DNA of 64,000 bases from Chelydra serpentina (lineage: Eukaryota > Chordata > Testudines > Chelydridae), in the NCBI GenBank assembly GCA_037349315.1, contig JBAIAC010000129.1:496001-560000 (forward strand). Direction: 5' to 3'. Below the pieces are notes generated by a model. The model was not told the DNA's origin. It worked only from the letters and a program-made list of their open reading frames with translations, and ran no database searches. Position numbers and translations under genes: made by a program. Every line of letters begins with the position of its first letter. Position 1 is the first letter of the stretch. Shown here in pieces: positions 35,101 through 44,654 of this stretch.

Positions 35101-38100
35101 GGCTGCAGGGGTGGCTGGCATTCCTTGTTCTCAGATGACTTTGCATTTGGCTGCATTAAAGCACAGTTTGGTTCCCTGGGCCCAGCTTGCCAAGCCATCC
35201 GGTTTGCTCCATATGACTGTCCTGTCCTCGTTACTTAACATGCTGCCAGACTTCGTGCCACGCACAGATCTGCTCAGCGGTGATTCTGTGTTTACTTCCC
35301 GGCCACAGGCGGTGGTGTCGGGCCTCGAGCTGGTCCCTGGGGGACCCCCCTAGAAACACCCCATTCAATGAGATCTGCCAGCCAGCCAATTCTTTTCTTT
35401 AAGAACATGAGAACGGCCAGACTGGGTCAGACCAGTGGTCCAGCTAGCCCAGTCTCCTGTCTGCCGACAGGGGCTGATGCCAGGTGCCCCAGAGGGAAGG
35501 AAGAGAGCAGGGCAGTGATCCATCCCCTGTCGCCCAGGCCCAGCTTCTGGGAGTCATTTATTTAGTACGTATGAGTCTAGTTTATATTTATTTATTTATT
35601 TTTCACTGTCTTATACTAACCCAAACGTTCTGGGTGCCAGCCTATAGGAGCACTACACACCCGGAGTGAGAGTTCTTGGGTTCCCACGTGTTTGCCGCAC
35701 TGTTTCCAGAACAAGGATTTCTATGGCACGTGTCGGGGAGGAGAGAGAGAAGTTAGCTAGTTCTTAACCCATGTGTCGCGTGCTGTCTTGAAGGTGTGTA
35801 GTGCTAGGTTTTAATCCGAATTTCGTGCCAAACGTCTACAAAAGTCGAAATGTTCCATCTGTGCACTCGCCTTTGTCAGCCGGACTTGTCATCTCAGCAA
35901 AGAATGAAATCCGATTGGTGTGGCAGAGCCTGCTTTCCGGAAAGCCGTGCTGGCTGGCTGCCATTGGTTACATCACCACTCTTTATAATTGAACCCAGGC
36001 CCGCTTTTTCAGGATTCTGCCTGGGATCGGGGCCTCCTCCCGAACTGAGCAAGCCACTGGCCATGTCTGCCGTGTGCTTTATAAGGTCCAGAAGCACTTG
36101 TGGATGCCTTGGGCCCGAAGCCATGGAAAGTTTGGGTTTCTGGCTGAGGGCTCTGCCTCCCGCTCAGACTCAGCGGGTGCACGCGGGAGCGGTTGCTCCG
36201 CCACCAGCATGGGGCCTCCCTGCCTCCTTTGCATTGCGCTGGCCCTGTGGGCCACAGATCAGACTCGCCTCCCCCCTTAGCCCCTAGCCTGGAGACGGGG
36301 GAGAGGTGGGCAGCCCTCAGTCCCTCGGGCTCTGTCTCAGCCGAGCCGTCGGTCAGCAGCAGGAAGAAGCGCCCTCTGGCTGCTTCCCAAGCTTTGGGCT
36401 GCCTGGGGGCCCGGTTCCCGGTGCAGTAGAGCCCCTCCTTCCATTCAGCAGTGCCTCCACGGCCCCCGGCGTGTTCCAGGCCTGCCTTGCCTGTCCACGT
36501 GTCAGCAGGCCAGCAGCTCGGGTCTGTGCTGCCAGCGAGGCCCCTCCAGGCCTTCCTCCTCTCTCCTCCCTAGTGTGTCAGTCCCTGGGATGGGGGCTGC
36601 TGGGGAGTAATGTGACTTCCAGGAAGCCTCACCCACAATCCCAGCGGATGCCAACCTGCCCAAAGGGGGCAGGACTGGGGCCTGAGCTCCCGGAGAGAGT
36701 CCAGGTGCCCAGGCTCAGAGCGGAGGGCCCAGCCCCTCTGCACTTTCTCCACCACACTTGATTCAAACAGGATGTCGCAGTTGGGCAGCAGGTGTCTGTT
36801 ACTGCCCGGGACCCAGGCTCTCCACAGCTCAGCCCAGGTAGAGCGCGTCCATCGGACCAGCCGGGCCCCTACGTCCGTGGGAAGCTGGATCAAGGCAGAA
36901 TATCCCTTCGCTCAGCTGAATCCTGCAACCCTCAGCAATGCTGCTCCACATGGGGCCTCCGTCCCACTCAGCAAGCAGCTCCCGGTGTGTCCTCCAGCTG
37001 GGGAGGGCACACGCCCTTCCTTTCCATTGGTTGGGGCATGGGCAGACCTTTCCCAGGTAGATCAGAGGGTACTGAGTGGGGGGAACTCTCATTGCCCTCC
37101 CCAGCCCTGTCCTTGGAGACTCCCCTATGGCAGGAGCCGTGCTGCAAAGAGGTGGAGCTGCTGAACTTACCGGGCTGGAGGTTGACTCGCTGCTCCCTAT
37201 GAGAGAAGCCATTTCACAAAGCCATCGGCAGCCTCCATGGCGTGAGCCTCAAAGCCTTTGTCCGTATGGGTGTGGTGATCCCCCCAAGCTGGGTTTAGTA
37301 GAGGACCCAGCTACAGGGCTCTGTAGGAACCGCTGCTGCCTTGGAGCTCGGCTGCAGAGCCCGTCCGGGCAGCAGCTCATCTCGCAGGCCGGCTCGCAAG
37401 GGTCTGTCGAGAAGTGGGGTTTCGCTTTGGTCCCTTGTGTTCTCACCACAGCTCCTGTGAGCCTCCTAGAAATGCTTCTCCTCCGTCTCCACCCGCGAAG
37501 CAGCTACCTCTGAGCAAGGAGCCCTGCCCGGGTGAGCTCCCCGCTCCCACTGGCTTGTCCATCAAGAGCTGGCTGCTCCCTCCTTGGGCCCTACCCCGTC
37601 CTCCAAAGGAAGCAGCTTTTCCTCGTCTGACAGGCCAGGCCTCTGCCCACTGCACTAAGGGACAGCGTGCCCAAGGCTCTTCTCTCTGCGCAGAGTGCCC
37701 CCAGAGCCCTCTCCTGGACTCGGCTGGCTCCCATCAGCCTTGCCCCGAGGAGGACAGAGCCTCCTATGGCCACAGCTGTGAAGCTTCTCCCCAGGCCTCT
37801 GGCTGCAGCCTGCCTGCCTTCTTCCTTTGTTCTACTGCTTGCTGCTCCGCTCTCTTCATGGGCCTTGCTGTGGGGTGGCCTGCACCATTCCAGAGCTGCC
37901 CTCTGCCCTGGCTCTTCTCTGGGCCCTTGGGGGCAGCATGGCCTGAAGGGTATGTCTACATACAGCTCCTGGGTCGGCTGATTTGGGCTCAGGCTGGAAC
38001 CTGGGTTCTGGGACCACACGAAGGGGGTGTACTGCATGGGACGTGCATGGATACTGCGCCTGCATACAAGGAATATGATGGATCATCCAAATGTTACACT

Positions 38101-41100
38101 GAGCTTCCTCCCCGTGGCATTCATGGTACGTGGCTGAGGTGGCAGCAGGTAAGTCAGCTGCCCAAACCAGTGCAGAGAAATCTGCTAGTCCCAGCACAGG
38201 CTGCGCTGTTTGAGTTACACAGACCAGGTCAGTGGCTTTCCTTCCTCGGGCCTGCGTCGCTGAACGACTCCTGTAGTGTCCGAGAGGTCAGACTTTGCCG
38301 TGTGAAACGGGTTAAATATAACCAGCAGCAGGCCATGCAGGCAGACAGCTGCGCATTGGCAGAGACTGAGAACAGCTGCAGTGACGCTGTGCTAGGAATG
38401 AGGGGTCTCAGTCCTCACGCTTCAGAGCACAAAACGTCCATGCCATCCTCCAGGGAGGTGCAACTGCCTGCAAACGCGGGGATGTGGGACCAGCCAGCCC
38501 CGCTGCTCTGATGTGGGAGAGCCCCGGGCAGTCACCACAGCCGCCCCGGGGGAAGGGCCAGGGAGCTACTTTATGTATTGTTTACGGTAGACGTCCCAGC
38601 CTTTCCCATTGCTCTGTGAGCAGATGGGGCCGCTGGCCGGCACGGGGCCTGGAGAGCTGCACCCGGTTTGTCTATACACACCTGCATAATCGGACCCCCA
38701 GTCACAGCGGTAGAAATGGCCCTGCTTGCGAGGAGCACAGCTCCTGGCTGGCCCCGGTGGCGCCCTGCAGATCCTGCGGCCGGGGTGGAGCTCGTGAGAA
38801 GGGCAGGGGGCAGTCTGGGGGGACCGCGGGTGGTGGGCTGCGTGCCAGTCTGCAGCATGCTGAGGGGCTGGCATTATCCCGGGCAGCGGCAGGTGTCCAG
38901 GTCTGCGCCTGCCTCAGGAGCTGGGCACGCTGCTCAGCGAGAGGCTGGGCCAAGGCCCAGCGGGGCGGAAGCTGGTTTCCCGGCTGGTGTTTGTCACTGG
39001 TCGCTTGCCCCTACCCTCCCGCTGTGCGCACCGGGTGTGGGGCCCATCCGGGCACCGAGAGCTGCAGCCGCTCTCCCCGCTGCTGCAGTGACCAGGCTGG
39101 GAAGGGTGGTCAGCTGTTGCGCTGTCCCTGGTGCTGGCCGGCCGCGCTGGACACTAGCCAGGCCAGCTGAGCGCGCGGCCTCCAGGCTCCCTTGCGGGCT
39201 GTGGAAATGGCACGAGAAGCTGCCCCTCTGCCCGGCCAGTCGCTCCTGCCATGAGGGCTCTGGGATCAGGGAATTCCTTGGCTTTCTCCCGCTGGGCAGC
39301 GGCTCTGCCCTAGAGAGGGCTGGGGCCACACCGGAGCAGCTTGGTTTGCATCCCTACATTTCCCATTAGCCGGCGCCAGAAATCCCCTGCCTCTCCCCTG
39401 AAGGCCCCGTGTCTCGGCGGGGGTGTCGCACGCCGTCTGGCTGGAGGTGGCCGGGCATGCCATGGCGTGGGGCACCCCTCCCACCAATGGGGGCGGCTGG
39501 GCAGCAAACGGCTGTGCCCACCAGTCGGCAGAAGGCTGAAGCTCCTCACACTTCAGAGCCGCTGGCTGCTCAGGAGATGCCAAGCAACTGCCTCACCCTC
39601 TCCAGTCCCCCCATTGATCTCTGCCCCCCAGAACCAAGGTGTAGGGGGGTGACATGTTCAGCCTTGGGGGCCTGGAAGCAGGGCCATTGCTGGTAAACTC
39701 CATTAGCCCCCCCAAGGGGGAACCCCTCTCTTCACAAGGAAAGGGGTGGCCAAAACCCGAGTGTTTCTACCGCCCCCGGCTGAGCCGGGCTCTGCTCGGC
39801 CCTGGCAGTGTCCCACTGCCGCGGTGGGACGAGAAGAGCGCTGTCCGCGTCCATGTGCCAGCAGTGTGCCCGGAGCGGCCGCAGGGTCCCGGGGCCTAGG
39901 GGGGCACCGGGATGGGCTCGGTGGGTGTTTTCTGGGGGAAATGGGTTTTCCCCTTTCTGCTGTGGGAAGCTGCTCTGCGGACTGGCCGCGCCAGGTAAGT
40001 GTGTGCCCGGCGGCGGGGCAGCGGTGAGCTCTGGCTTCGCTGTGGCCGCTGGCGCTGCAGAGCGGGTTATTGTGGCTGTGTGTCTGCTTTGCAGGCTCTC
40101 AAAAGGAAGCCCGACCTCTTCCTGTGCAGCAGCCTGGACGTCCAAGCGGTGTTCCAGTGTGGTGAGTAGCCCTGGCAGCCAGCCCCAGTCCTCTAGGGAC
40201 CCACCTCCCCCTTGCGGGGAGGGGTGGTGGGTCTGGCTGCTAACCCCCATGCTTTCTGCCCCTCAGGTGTCCTCTCCCTGAAGTTCCCGGAGGCCCTGAC
40301 CGTCAAAGCCTCCTGTGGCTTTTTTGTGAGTATTGTGGCTTTCGTCTGTGGTGTGGCTGCACTGCAGGGGCCTGCCTGGGGGGAGCTCTTCCCTGGCAGT
40401 CTCCTGCGGGGCCCAGGCCGAAGGGCCCCATCCCGGGGTCTGGAGGAGGAAGGCACAGATTCCCAGGGCTCCTCTCCTGCTGCAGCTCTGGGACTGAACC
40501 CAGCTGGGTCCCCTGCGCCCTGGGGTTGGCTGCAGTAACCAGCCAGGCCCTGCCGTGCAAGGTTCTGTGTCCTTGCCCCATGGCTCTGCAGGAGCGGGGA
40601 GGGGGCTGGCACCGGGCAGCCTGCCCCTTTGGGCCCTGGGGCTTCACGGACCCTGCGGAGGAGGAGGGGCTAGAGGGGAAGGGCTTGGGGGCTCCTAGGC
40701 AAGTGACCGCCGTGGGGGTGGGGGCTCGCTGCCTGGGTGCTGCCTGAACTCCCCCTGTCCTGTCCTGTCGCAGACGGAGCTGCTGCCTCGGTGTGGAGAA
40801 ATCCCCCCTGTGGGGCAGGTGGTGCATGAGAATGGCAAGCTGCTGCTGCAGGCTGTGCTGGAGGTAAGGGGGCAGGCCCTGGAGATGGGAGGGGGAGGAG
40901 GGGAGGGTTTGGGGCAGGGTCCCGGAGATGAAAGGGGGGGAAGGTTTTGGGGCAGGGCCCTGGGGGGCATGACAGGAGTCGGGGGGCACACCCTGGGGCA
41001 CGTATTACCTGCCAACGTAGCTTCCCCTCGGCAGGCCTTGGCCAAGCGCTGTCCTCCCCGCGTGGACCTGTGCCTGGTGGGTCTGTCCCTGGCAGCTCCT

Positions 41101-42067
41101 TGCGCCCTGGGCAGCGTGTTCCTGGTGCACACTGGCTGATGCGATGCCAGGGCTCCCGCAGGAGGGGCTCCGGAAATGGGGCCCTTGGCTGGTGCTGCCA
41201 GTCCAGCGCTGCTCTGTGCTTCGCAGGGTGTCGGGGGCCAGGCCTCCCGCAGCCTGATGGATCACTTCGCAGAGATCCTCTTCGCCCTGAGCAAGCACTG
41301 CTTCAGCTACCTGAGTGTCTGGATGAAGGAGGCCATGCCGCAGGAGGGCTTCCCCTCGGCCCGCGTCAGCCCGGAGCAGAAGGACACCTTCAGCCAGCAG
41401 ATCCTCAGGTGGGGCTGACCTGAGCAGCTCACAGCCCAGGCTTGCAGGGGCCAACCTCCCCTCCCTCCCCGCCAGCGGCGTAGCCGGGTTTAGAGCACAG
41501 GGGCAGCGGAGCTAAAAAAAAAAAAGGCGCCGGGAGCAAAAAAAAAAGCTCCGCTCTGGCTGCAGCGTAGAAGCAAAAGGTGTCGGAGCACAAAAAAGGC
41601 GCCGCTTCTGCTCCATGGGGGAGCGGCCGCTCCCCCTGCTCCCCCCGGCTATGCTACTGCTCCCCCCCCAGCTCTGCATGCTGGCTGACCCCGCAAGGGG
41701 AGCCCCCGCCCCAGCTCTGTGTGCCAGCCTGCCCCGCAAGGGGAGCCCCCGCCCCCCCCAGCTCTGCACACCAGCTGACCCCGCAAGGGGAGCCTCCCCC
41801 CGGCTCTGTGTGCCGGCCGGCCCCGCAAGGGGCACCCCCAGCTTTGCATGCTCCCCCCCCCTTGGCTGTGCGGTGCCGGTGGCTGCTGGTCCCTGGGGCA
41901 GCGGGCCGGCTGTGGGCCAGCGGGGAGTATTGGCCGAGTCTGGCTCACGCGTGTGTCTCCGTGTTAGCAGAGAGCGCGTGAACAAGAGGCGCGTGAAGGA
42001 GATGGTGAAGGAGTTCACCCTGCTGTGCCGGGGGCTGCATGGCACCGAGTACACGGCCGACTACTGA
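10985..42067 (+). CDS. IPO13: Importin-13, 3' eighteen exons (5' end off-window)
   Basis: Importin-13 is a bidirectional importin-beta family karyopherin that binds Ran-GTP; known cargoes include UBC9 and MAGOH-RBM8A (import) and eIF1A (export). Eighteen exons join in one frame to 689 residues ending in [20 protein letters not shown], then [11 protein letters not shown] and a stop. They match my memory of the human 963-residue protein almost without gaps, from [10 protein letters not shown] to the C-terminus: the HEAT-repeat middle and C-terminal arches. The N-terminal Ran-binding part is absent, and nothing resembling it occurs in 1-10984, so the first exons lie upstream. Exons: 10985-11125, 15501-15642, 21655-21821, 22390-22510, 23710-23857, 24232-24413, 25723-25749, 26484-26618, 27570-27713, 28053-28133, 29238-29375, 29778-29874, 31609-31661, 40095-40161, 40267-40325, 40774-40863, 41227-41408, 41971-42067. 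All introns are GT-AG. Identification is very secure. Confidence 0.97.
11723..13362. mobile_element. Decayed hAT transposon with inverted duplicated 3' arms
   Basis: The ends are TAGGGCTGTC... and ...AACAGCCCTA, flanked by a near-perfect 8-bp target duplication (ATGTTAAC at 11715-11722, GTGTTAAC at 13363-13370), as for hAT. Minus-strand frames in 11988-12720 encode a hAT transposase C-terminal part with the dimerisation motif [20 protein letters not shown]. On the plus strand at 12795-12920 the same motif recurs ([20 protein letters not shown]). Thus 11723-12287 and 12725-13362 are inverted copies of one 3' end around a single-copy centre. It is broken and non-autonomous. Confidence 0.85.
13371..14410. 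other. Intronic sequence, probably decayed repeats
   Basis: No exon is recognised. The segment near 13615-13650 (GGTGTCAGACATGGGAG) recalls the start of a retroviral internal region, but no gag or pol frame could be read, so no call is made. Confidence 0.35.
14411..15259 (-). mobile_element. Solo retroviral LTR, antisense to IPO13
   Basis: Bounded by TGTCAGGGTT and TATTTGACA, that is TG...CA ends. On the minus strand an AATAAA lies at 14763-14758. It resembles an abundant turtle ERV-type LTR; no internal proviral genes are next to it. A clear target duplication could not be read at the borders, so the ends are approximate. Confidence 0.65.
15501..15642 (+). CDS. IPO13: IPO13 exon
   Basis: Completes the split Arg codon, then [20 protein letters not shown] to [12 protein letters not shown]. 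Acceptor follows a CCCCCCAG tract; donor is GTGAGT. Ends in phase 0. Confidence 0.96.
15643..17049. other. IPO13 intron, unique sequence
   Basis: No exon, RNA gene or recognisable repeat was seen between the exon ending at 15642 and the CR1 element starting near 17050. Confidence 0.6.
17050..20085 (+). mobile_element. Long CR1 LINE, broken ORF2
   Basis: Reads in order as an endonuclease ([13 protein letters not shown] in pieces; [11 protein letters not shown] at 17540), a linker, a reverse transcriptase ([17 protein letters not shown] at about 18838; [19 protein letters not shown]; the catalytic FADDTKLLK at about 19080) and the CR1 3' UTR ending near GGCCGTTCTTATG. Several stops and frame changes make it inactive. 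ORF1 and the 5' UTR are missing. It lies in the same strand as IPO13, within an intron. Confidence 0.92.
20086..21654. other. IPO13 intron, unique sequence
   Basis: Nothing recognisable apart from chance open frames. Base composition is GC-rich, like the rest of the gene. Confidence 0.6.
21655..21821 (+). CDS. IPO13: IPO13 exon
   Basis: Encodes [20 protein letters not shown] to [11 protein letters not shown] plus two bases of an Arg codon. Acceptor CTTCCTAG, donor GTAGGC. Confidence 0.96.
22301..22320. repeat. 20-G homopolymer
   Basis: Twenty consecutive G residues in the intron just before the exon at 22390. The length is prone to assembly error. Confidence 0.95.
22390..22510 (+). CDS. IPO13: IPO13 exon
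   Basis: Completes the Arg codon, then [20 protein letters not shown] to QPSSWQ (40 codons). Acceptor CCCCCAG, donor GTGAGC. A 20-G homopolymer sits 69 bases upstream (22301-22320). Confidence 0.96.
23276..23462. repeat. Inverted, short copy of the IPO13 minisatellite
   Basis: Contains about three copies of AGCCCAGCCCTGGGCTCCC with CCCCTGCTAGCCC and TCACTCCTGACCC. This is the reverse complement of the unit at 28257-29070. Confidence 0.8.
23710..23857 (+). CDS. IPO13: IPO13 exon
   Basis: Encodes [20 protein letters not shown] to [10 protein letters not shown] plus one base of Gly. Acceptor CCGCTAG, donor GTGAGA. Confidence 0.96.
24232..24413 (+). CDS. IPO13: IPO13 exon
   Basis: Completes the Gly codon, then [20 protein letters not shown] to [12 protein letters not shown] (60 codons). 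Acceptor GTGCGCAG, donor GTAAGG. Confidence 0.96.
25681..25722. repeat. CT-rich tract at the microexon acceptor
   Basis: A (CT)n run followed by CCTCCCCCCCTTCAG gives an exceptionally long pyrimidine tract just before the 27-nt exon. It may help recognition of so short an exon (inference). Confidence 0.7.
25723..25749 (+). CDS. IPO13: IPO13 27-nt microexon
   Basis: A nine-codon exon, DVLMKQIHK, in phase 0 on both sides. It follows a (CT)n pyrimidine tract (about 25681-25722) ending in TTCAG and is followed by donor GTAAGG. The peptide is present at this place in the human protein, so it is a true exon in spite of its size. Confidence 0.94.
26484..26618 (+). CDS. IPO13: IPO13 exon
   Basis: Encodes [20 protein letters not shown] to [10 protein letters not shown] (45 codons, phase 0 both ends). 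Acceptor TCCCCAG, donor GTGAGT. Confidence 0.96.
27082..27362. repeat. Fold-back hAT-type MITE with perfect 8-bp TSD
   Basis: Starts CATAGGCGCC and ends GCGCCTATG; the arms include GGTGGGTGCT against GGAGCACCCACGG and GGAGGGAGGGAGGAG against CCTCCTCCCTCC. It is flanked on both sides by CACACGGG (27074-27081 and 27363-27370). It has no coding capacity. Confidence 0.85.
27570..27713 (+). CDS. IPO13: IPO13 exon
   Basis: Encodes [20 protein letters not shown] to [11 protein letters not shown] (48 codons). It holds the variable acidic/His-rich stretch [11 protein letters not shown], which differs most from human. Acceptor CTGCCAG, donor GTGGGT. Confidence 0.96.
28053..28133 (+). CDS. IPO13: IPO13 exon
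   Basis: Encodes [20 protein letters not shown] then NDAQVVE (27 codons). Acceptor CCTGGCAG, donor GTAACT. The IPO13 minisatellite starts about 125 bases downstream. Confidence 0.96.
28257..29070 (+). repeat. Minisatellite, about 11 copies of a ~55-65 bp unit
   Basis: The core is GGGCTGGGCTAGCAGGGGGC, then TGCGGGTCGGGAGTGAGGGG and CACCGGCAGAGCTG. Copies vary in a short linker (GCATGTGGGGAG, GTGTATGAGACGCAC, GGGGGAG), and neighbours share variants, the usual mark of local duplication. It lies in the IPO13 intron between 28133 and 29238. Confidence 0.9.
29238..29375 (+). CDS. IPO13: IPO13 exon
   Basis: Encodes [20 protein letters not shown] to [10 protein letters not shown] (46 codons). Acceptor TCTGCAG, donor GTCAGT. 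Confidence 0.96.
29778..29874 (+). CDS. IPO13: IPO13 exon
   Basis: Encodes [20 protein letters not shown] to TLFQQ plus one base of Gly. Acceptor CTTCCAG, donor GTACGT. Confidence 0.96.
29875..31608. other. IPO13 intron, GC-rich then AT-rich
   Basis: 29875 to about 31225 is GC-rich unique sequence with no recognised feature. From about 31230 composition turns AT-rich up to and past the exon at 31609. Confidence 0.6.
31252..31319 (+). other. Possible alternative (stop-containing) exon of IPO13
   Basis: After a strong acceptor (TTATTTTTCAG), the phase left by the exon ending at 29874 reads [22 protein letters not shown] and then a stop. If used, it would shorten the protein or trigger decay. 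There is no clear strong donor and no transcript evidence. Confidence 0.2.
31609..31661 (+). CDS. IPO13: IPO13 exon in an AT-rich island
   Basis: Completes the Gly codon, then [17 protein letters not shown]. Acceptor ATTTTTAG, donor GTGTGT. Third codon positions are mostly A or T (about 6 of 17 are G/C), unlike the strongly G/C-ending codons of the other exons; the surrounding 31230-31800 is also AT-rich. Confidence 0.93.
34560..35395 (-). mobile_element. Old CR1 LINE fragment
   Basis: On the minus strand this is the same type of degenerate CR1 3' region as at 5160-6180 (shared blocks such as CTGGCTTCAGCTTCCAGCC). It is non-coding and strongly diverged. Weaker CR1-like text continues at about 35800-35990. 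Confidence 0.6.
35400..35555 (-). mobile_element. Young CR1 3' end
   Basis: AAGAACATGAGAACGGCCAG, GACTGGGTCAGACC and the CAGGTGCCCCAGAGGGAA block are the CR1 3' UTR on the minus strand, severely truncated. As at 6181, it sits at the edge of an old CR1 copy. Confidence 0.8.
37948..38035. repeat. Partial MITE related to copies 1 and 2
   Basis: GGGTATGTCTACATACAGCT followed by GGCTCAGGCTGGAACCTGG and GGGACCACACGAAGG resembles half of the palindromic element at 1919 and 3934. Confidence 0.4.
40095..40161 (+). CDS. IPO13: IPO13 exon
   Basis: Encodes [20 protein letters not shown] then QC plus one base of Gly. It follows the largest complete intron of the gene (about 8.4 kb). Acceptor TTTGCAG, donor GTGAGT. 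Confidence 0.95.
40267..40325 (+). CDS. IPO13: IPO13 exon
   Basis: Completes the Gly codon, then [19 protein letters not shown]. Acceptor CCCCTCAG, donor GTGAGT. Confidence 0.95.
40774..40863 (+). CDS. IPO13: IPO13 exon
   Basis: Encodes [20 protein letters not shown] then [10 protein letters not shown] (30 codons). Acceptor CTGTCGCAG, donor GTAAGG. Confidence 0.95.
41227..41408 (+). CDS. IPO13: IPO13 exon
   Basis: Encodes [20 protein letters not shown] to DTFSQQIL plus two bases of Arg. Acceptor CTTCGCAG, donor GTGGGG, the weakest donor of this gene. Confidence 0.95.
41671..41852 (+). repeat. Tandem repeat, ~43-bp unit, about four copies
   Basis: Units read AGCTCTGTGTGCCAGC, then CTGCCCCGCAAGGGGAGCCC and a C-run. 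It lies in the last IPO13 intron, just after A-rich runs at 41514-41600. Confidence 0.8.
41971..42067 (+). CDS. IPO13: IPO13 terminal coding exon with stop
   Basis: Completes the Arg codon, then [20 protein letters not shown] to GTEYTADY and TGA at 42065-42067. No AATAAA or ATTAAA was seen in the next 1.9 kb. A variant TATAAA at 43372-43377 is the only candidate hexamer noticed, so the mRNA end is unresolved. Confidence 0.95.
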
Positions 42068-44324
42068 GCACCCGCCGGGAGAGCAGACGGATCGCCCAGG
42101 CCAGCTCCTTCCCGCACGGCCGTCCCACTGCAACCCGGCTCGTAGAATAACCCTGCACCTCGACGTAACCCGCTCCGGACGCTGCTCAGCTACGACCCTC
42201 CGTTCCCCCAGCATGCTCCCCTCGGCGGGCTGGGAGTGGGCGGCAGGACCTGGCAGGGAGGCTGGACAGACGGACCTGGCACACTGACTGCCCTTGCTCT
42301 GGCTGGGCTGCCCCGTCGCGTGTCCGTGGTGGTGACCGTCCCGCCCCAGGGGGCCTCGCCCTCTGGCCGGGTGTGTATGGTTGGGGGGAGCCCTGCACCT
42401 AATTATAGTCAGGATATTTCTACGCTGTGACTGTCCTTCGTCTGCTGCCTGGGCCCTGCTCGGCCCAGCGCCGGGGGCGCCCCGGAGCCTCCCCGCTCCG
42501 CTGGAGCATAGAGCCTTGGTGCCCCGCTACGCATGGCCGGCAGGGAGCACTCACAGCTTCTGTCTGCCAGGGGGTGGCTTGTTGCTTTGTGCAGCAGCCC
42601 CCTTGCCCTGAGCTCTCTGAACGGGCCCTGGGAGCCCAGGGGACGGTGGCCAAGGGGAGCCGGCAGGAGGCTGGCACGGGTGGGTGGAGGGGCTTTGCCC
42701 TGGCGGTGGCCACAGCAGCTCTACTCCGATGCTGCGGCTTGGGAGCCCCGGGTAGCTCCCTGCTCCCTTTGGGCCGGTGGGGGTGGAAGCACTCAGCCCC
42801 CTCTGACTCACATGGGGCAATTGTGCTGACCCCCCCACTATCTATGTAATAACAGGAAAGGGCAGGGGCTGTGACCCCAGCGCCCGGGCACAGCGTGGAA
42901 GCAGGTCAGTGTAGGCCCTGAACAGGGGGTGGGGGAACTGCTGGGGTGCAGGAAATGGCCACCAGGGCCCGCCGGGCAGGTACCAGCACAGCAGTGGTTG
43001 GGGGGCACTGACCCATCTAGGACCTGACCTCCCAGCACTAGGGGCTGGGCTGAGCATGGCCGTGTCTGACCCCCGGCGTGGCTGGGGGCAGCGGGTTCTG
43101 CTGCTCAGTGGTGCTGAAGGAGCCCGGCCTTGGAGGCCTGAACAGGGCCCTGGCCTAGGTGAGCAGCCGAGAGTCCCTAGAGCAGGTTTGGGTGGCACCG
43201 GGGGGGGGCACAAGGGAGGCCATGCCAGCTGTGGTGTCCAGCTCGCGATCAGGAGCCTGCTCCATTTCCCAGGTCCCTGGACAGCCTGGGCGCTGGGCCC
43301 GGGAATGGCTGATGCCTGACTCTGCTGGGCCCGGGAGACCTGGGGGTCAGCAGGGCAGGGCCCTGAACCTGTATAAATAGCCCCTGCGCCTCTCCCCCGA
43401 AGAGGTAGGTGCATCTCAGCACCAGGTCAGGAATTCCTGTCCAAATCACCCCCGCCCCCACTAATGCTCTGGAAGGGCGGGCATGAGGGGTGTGGCAGGT
43501 TCGCTGGGCCCAGCGAGGCCGGAGAGACCTGCCCCAGCCGTGGGGAGCGGATTCCTGCCCTGGGATGTGTTTGAACTGGACCCAGGTCCCAGGTGTTGGC
43601 TGGCGCCGAGGGCCCCGGCCTGGGGGATCACACCGCTGGGCGGGCTGTGCCGTGGTGCCATTGCAGTGGAGGTAGTGACGCGTTGGCTGGAGTTTAGGTC
43701 ACACTCTTGGCTTCCCCGCCTCCTGGGACCACCCGCCGGGAGCGCCCCGCAACAAGTCTGCCTGGCTTGCTCCCTGCAACGAGCCCCCCAAGGGAGCCAG
43801 GCCCCCCACAACTCTGGGGTGACTCCATCAGCAGGGCAAGAGCAGGAGGGTTTCTGGCCACAGCGTCACGTCTCCCTGGTTAGCAGCGAGCAGCAGTGCA
43901 GGAAGCACAGTGTGTCCCCCTGGGTCAGCCTGGAGCCTAGCCCTCCCCTCTGCGGCCCAGGCCAGAAGCTCCTCGCACTGACACCCCCCTTCGGCCTGTG
44001 TTCCCGGGGGAACTAGTGTCGCCTGGCCTCCTCCTCAGGCCTCTGCTGTCCCGGGCACAAAGGGCTGCCGGCCAGAGAGGGCAGCCCTGGTCGTTAGTTT
44101 GTAGGTACCCAATGGCCGGGCAGGGACTTTCCATGGCATGGGGACAGGCCCCGGCTAGGCATTAGTCACACACGGCTCCCTGCAGAGTAAACAATCTTCC
44201 CAGCTCTAGTTAACTATGCATCTCTTAGGGGAAACTGAGGCACACACAGTCGTCATCCCAAAGGAAAAATCCCCACCCCATCACAAAGGGTGAGAGTTCA
44301 TGTTTGGTGGCTCGTTCATTTCAG

Positions 44325-44478
44325 GTGCAGGTTTAACACAGACAAGAGGAAGTAGGTCTTCACACAACGCACAATGAACCTGTGGACACCTGGGCCCCTG
44401 GCATTGGCCACTGTCGGCAGACAGGAGACTGGGCTGGATGGACCTTTGGTCTGACCCAGTCCGGCCGTTCCTATGTAA
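44325..44478 (+). mobile_element. CR1 3' fragment, plus strand
   Basis: AGACTGGGCTGGATGGACCT, TTGGTCTGACCCAGTCCGGC and CGTTCCTATG are the CR1 3' end; the piece starts near GGTTTAACACAGACAAGAGG. It is truncated and non-coding. Confidence 0.8.
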
Positions 44479-44648
44479 GGCCAGCTCTGCTGGTGCCACG
44501 CCCTGTAATGTGCAGCGCCAGTGGCCGGCAGGGCCCGTTGTGATCAGTGAGTGCAACACCCCCCCCGAGCGGAGCTGGGGCTGCCCGTGCTGGGGGGACA
44601 TGTCCCTGGACGGTTCATCACATGACACGAGCGTTCACAAGATTCAGC

Positions 44649-44654
44649 TTTAAT
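44649..44654 (-). terminator. Candidate DPH2 poly(A) signal (ATTAAA)
   Basis: ATTAAA on the minus strand, 1.06 kb past the DPH2 stop. No AATAAA was noticed between it and the stop. The 3' UTR length it implies is plausible but untested. Confidence 0.35.

Larger units (their letters stand above)
31662..40094. other. Large IPO13 intron (8.4 kb)
   Basis: It holds old and young CR1 pieces at 34560-35555, a possible older CR1 piece near 35800-35990, and a partial MITE near 37948-38035. The remainder is GC-rich unique sequence. No host exon or RNA gene was seen. Confidence 0.65.

Noticed and set aside
43372..43377. TATAAA as a TATA box for an unknown gene
   Set aside because: No coding region or clear promoter context follows; it may be a variant poly(A) hexamer for IPO13, which is also unproven.
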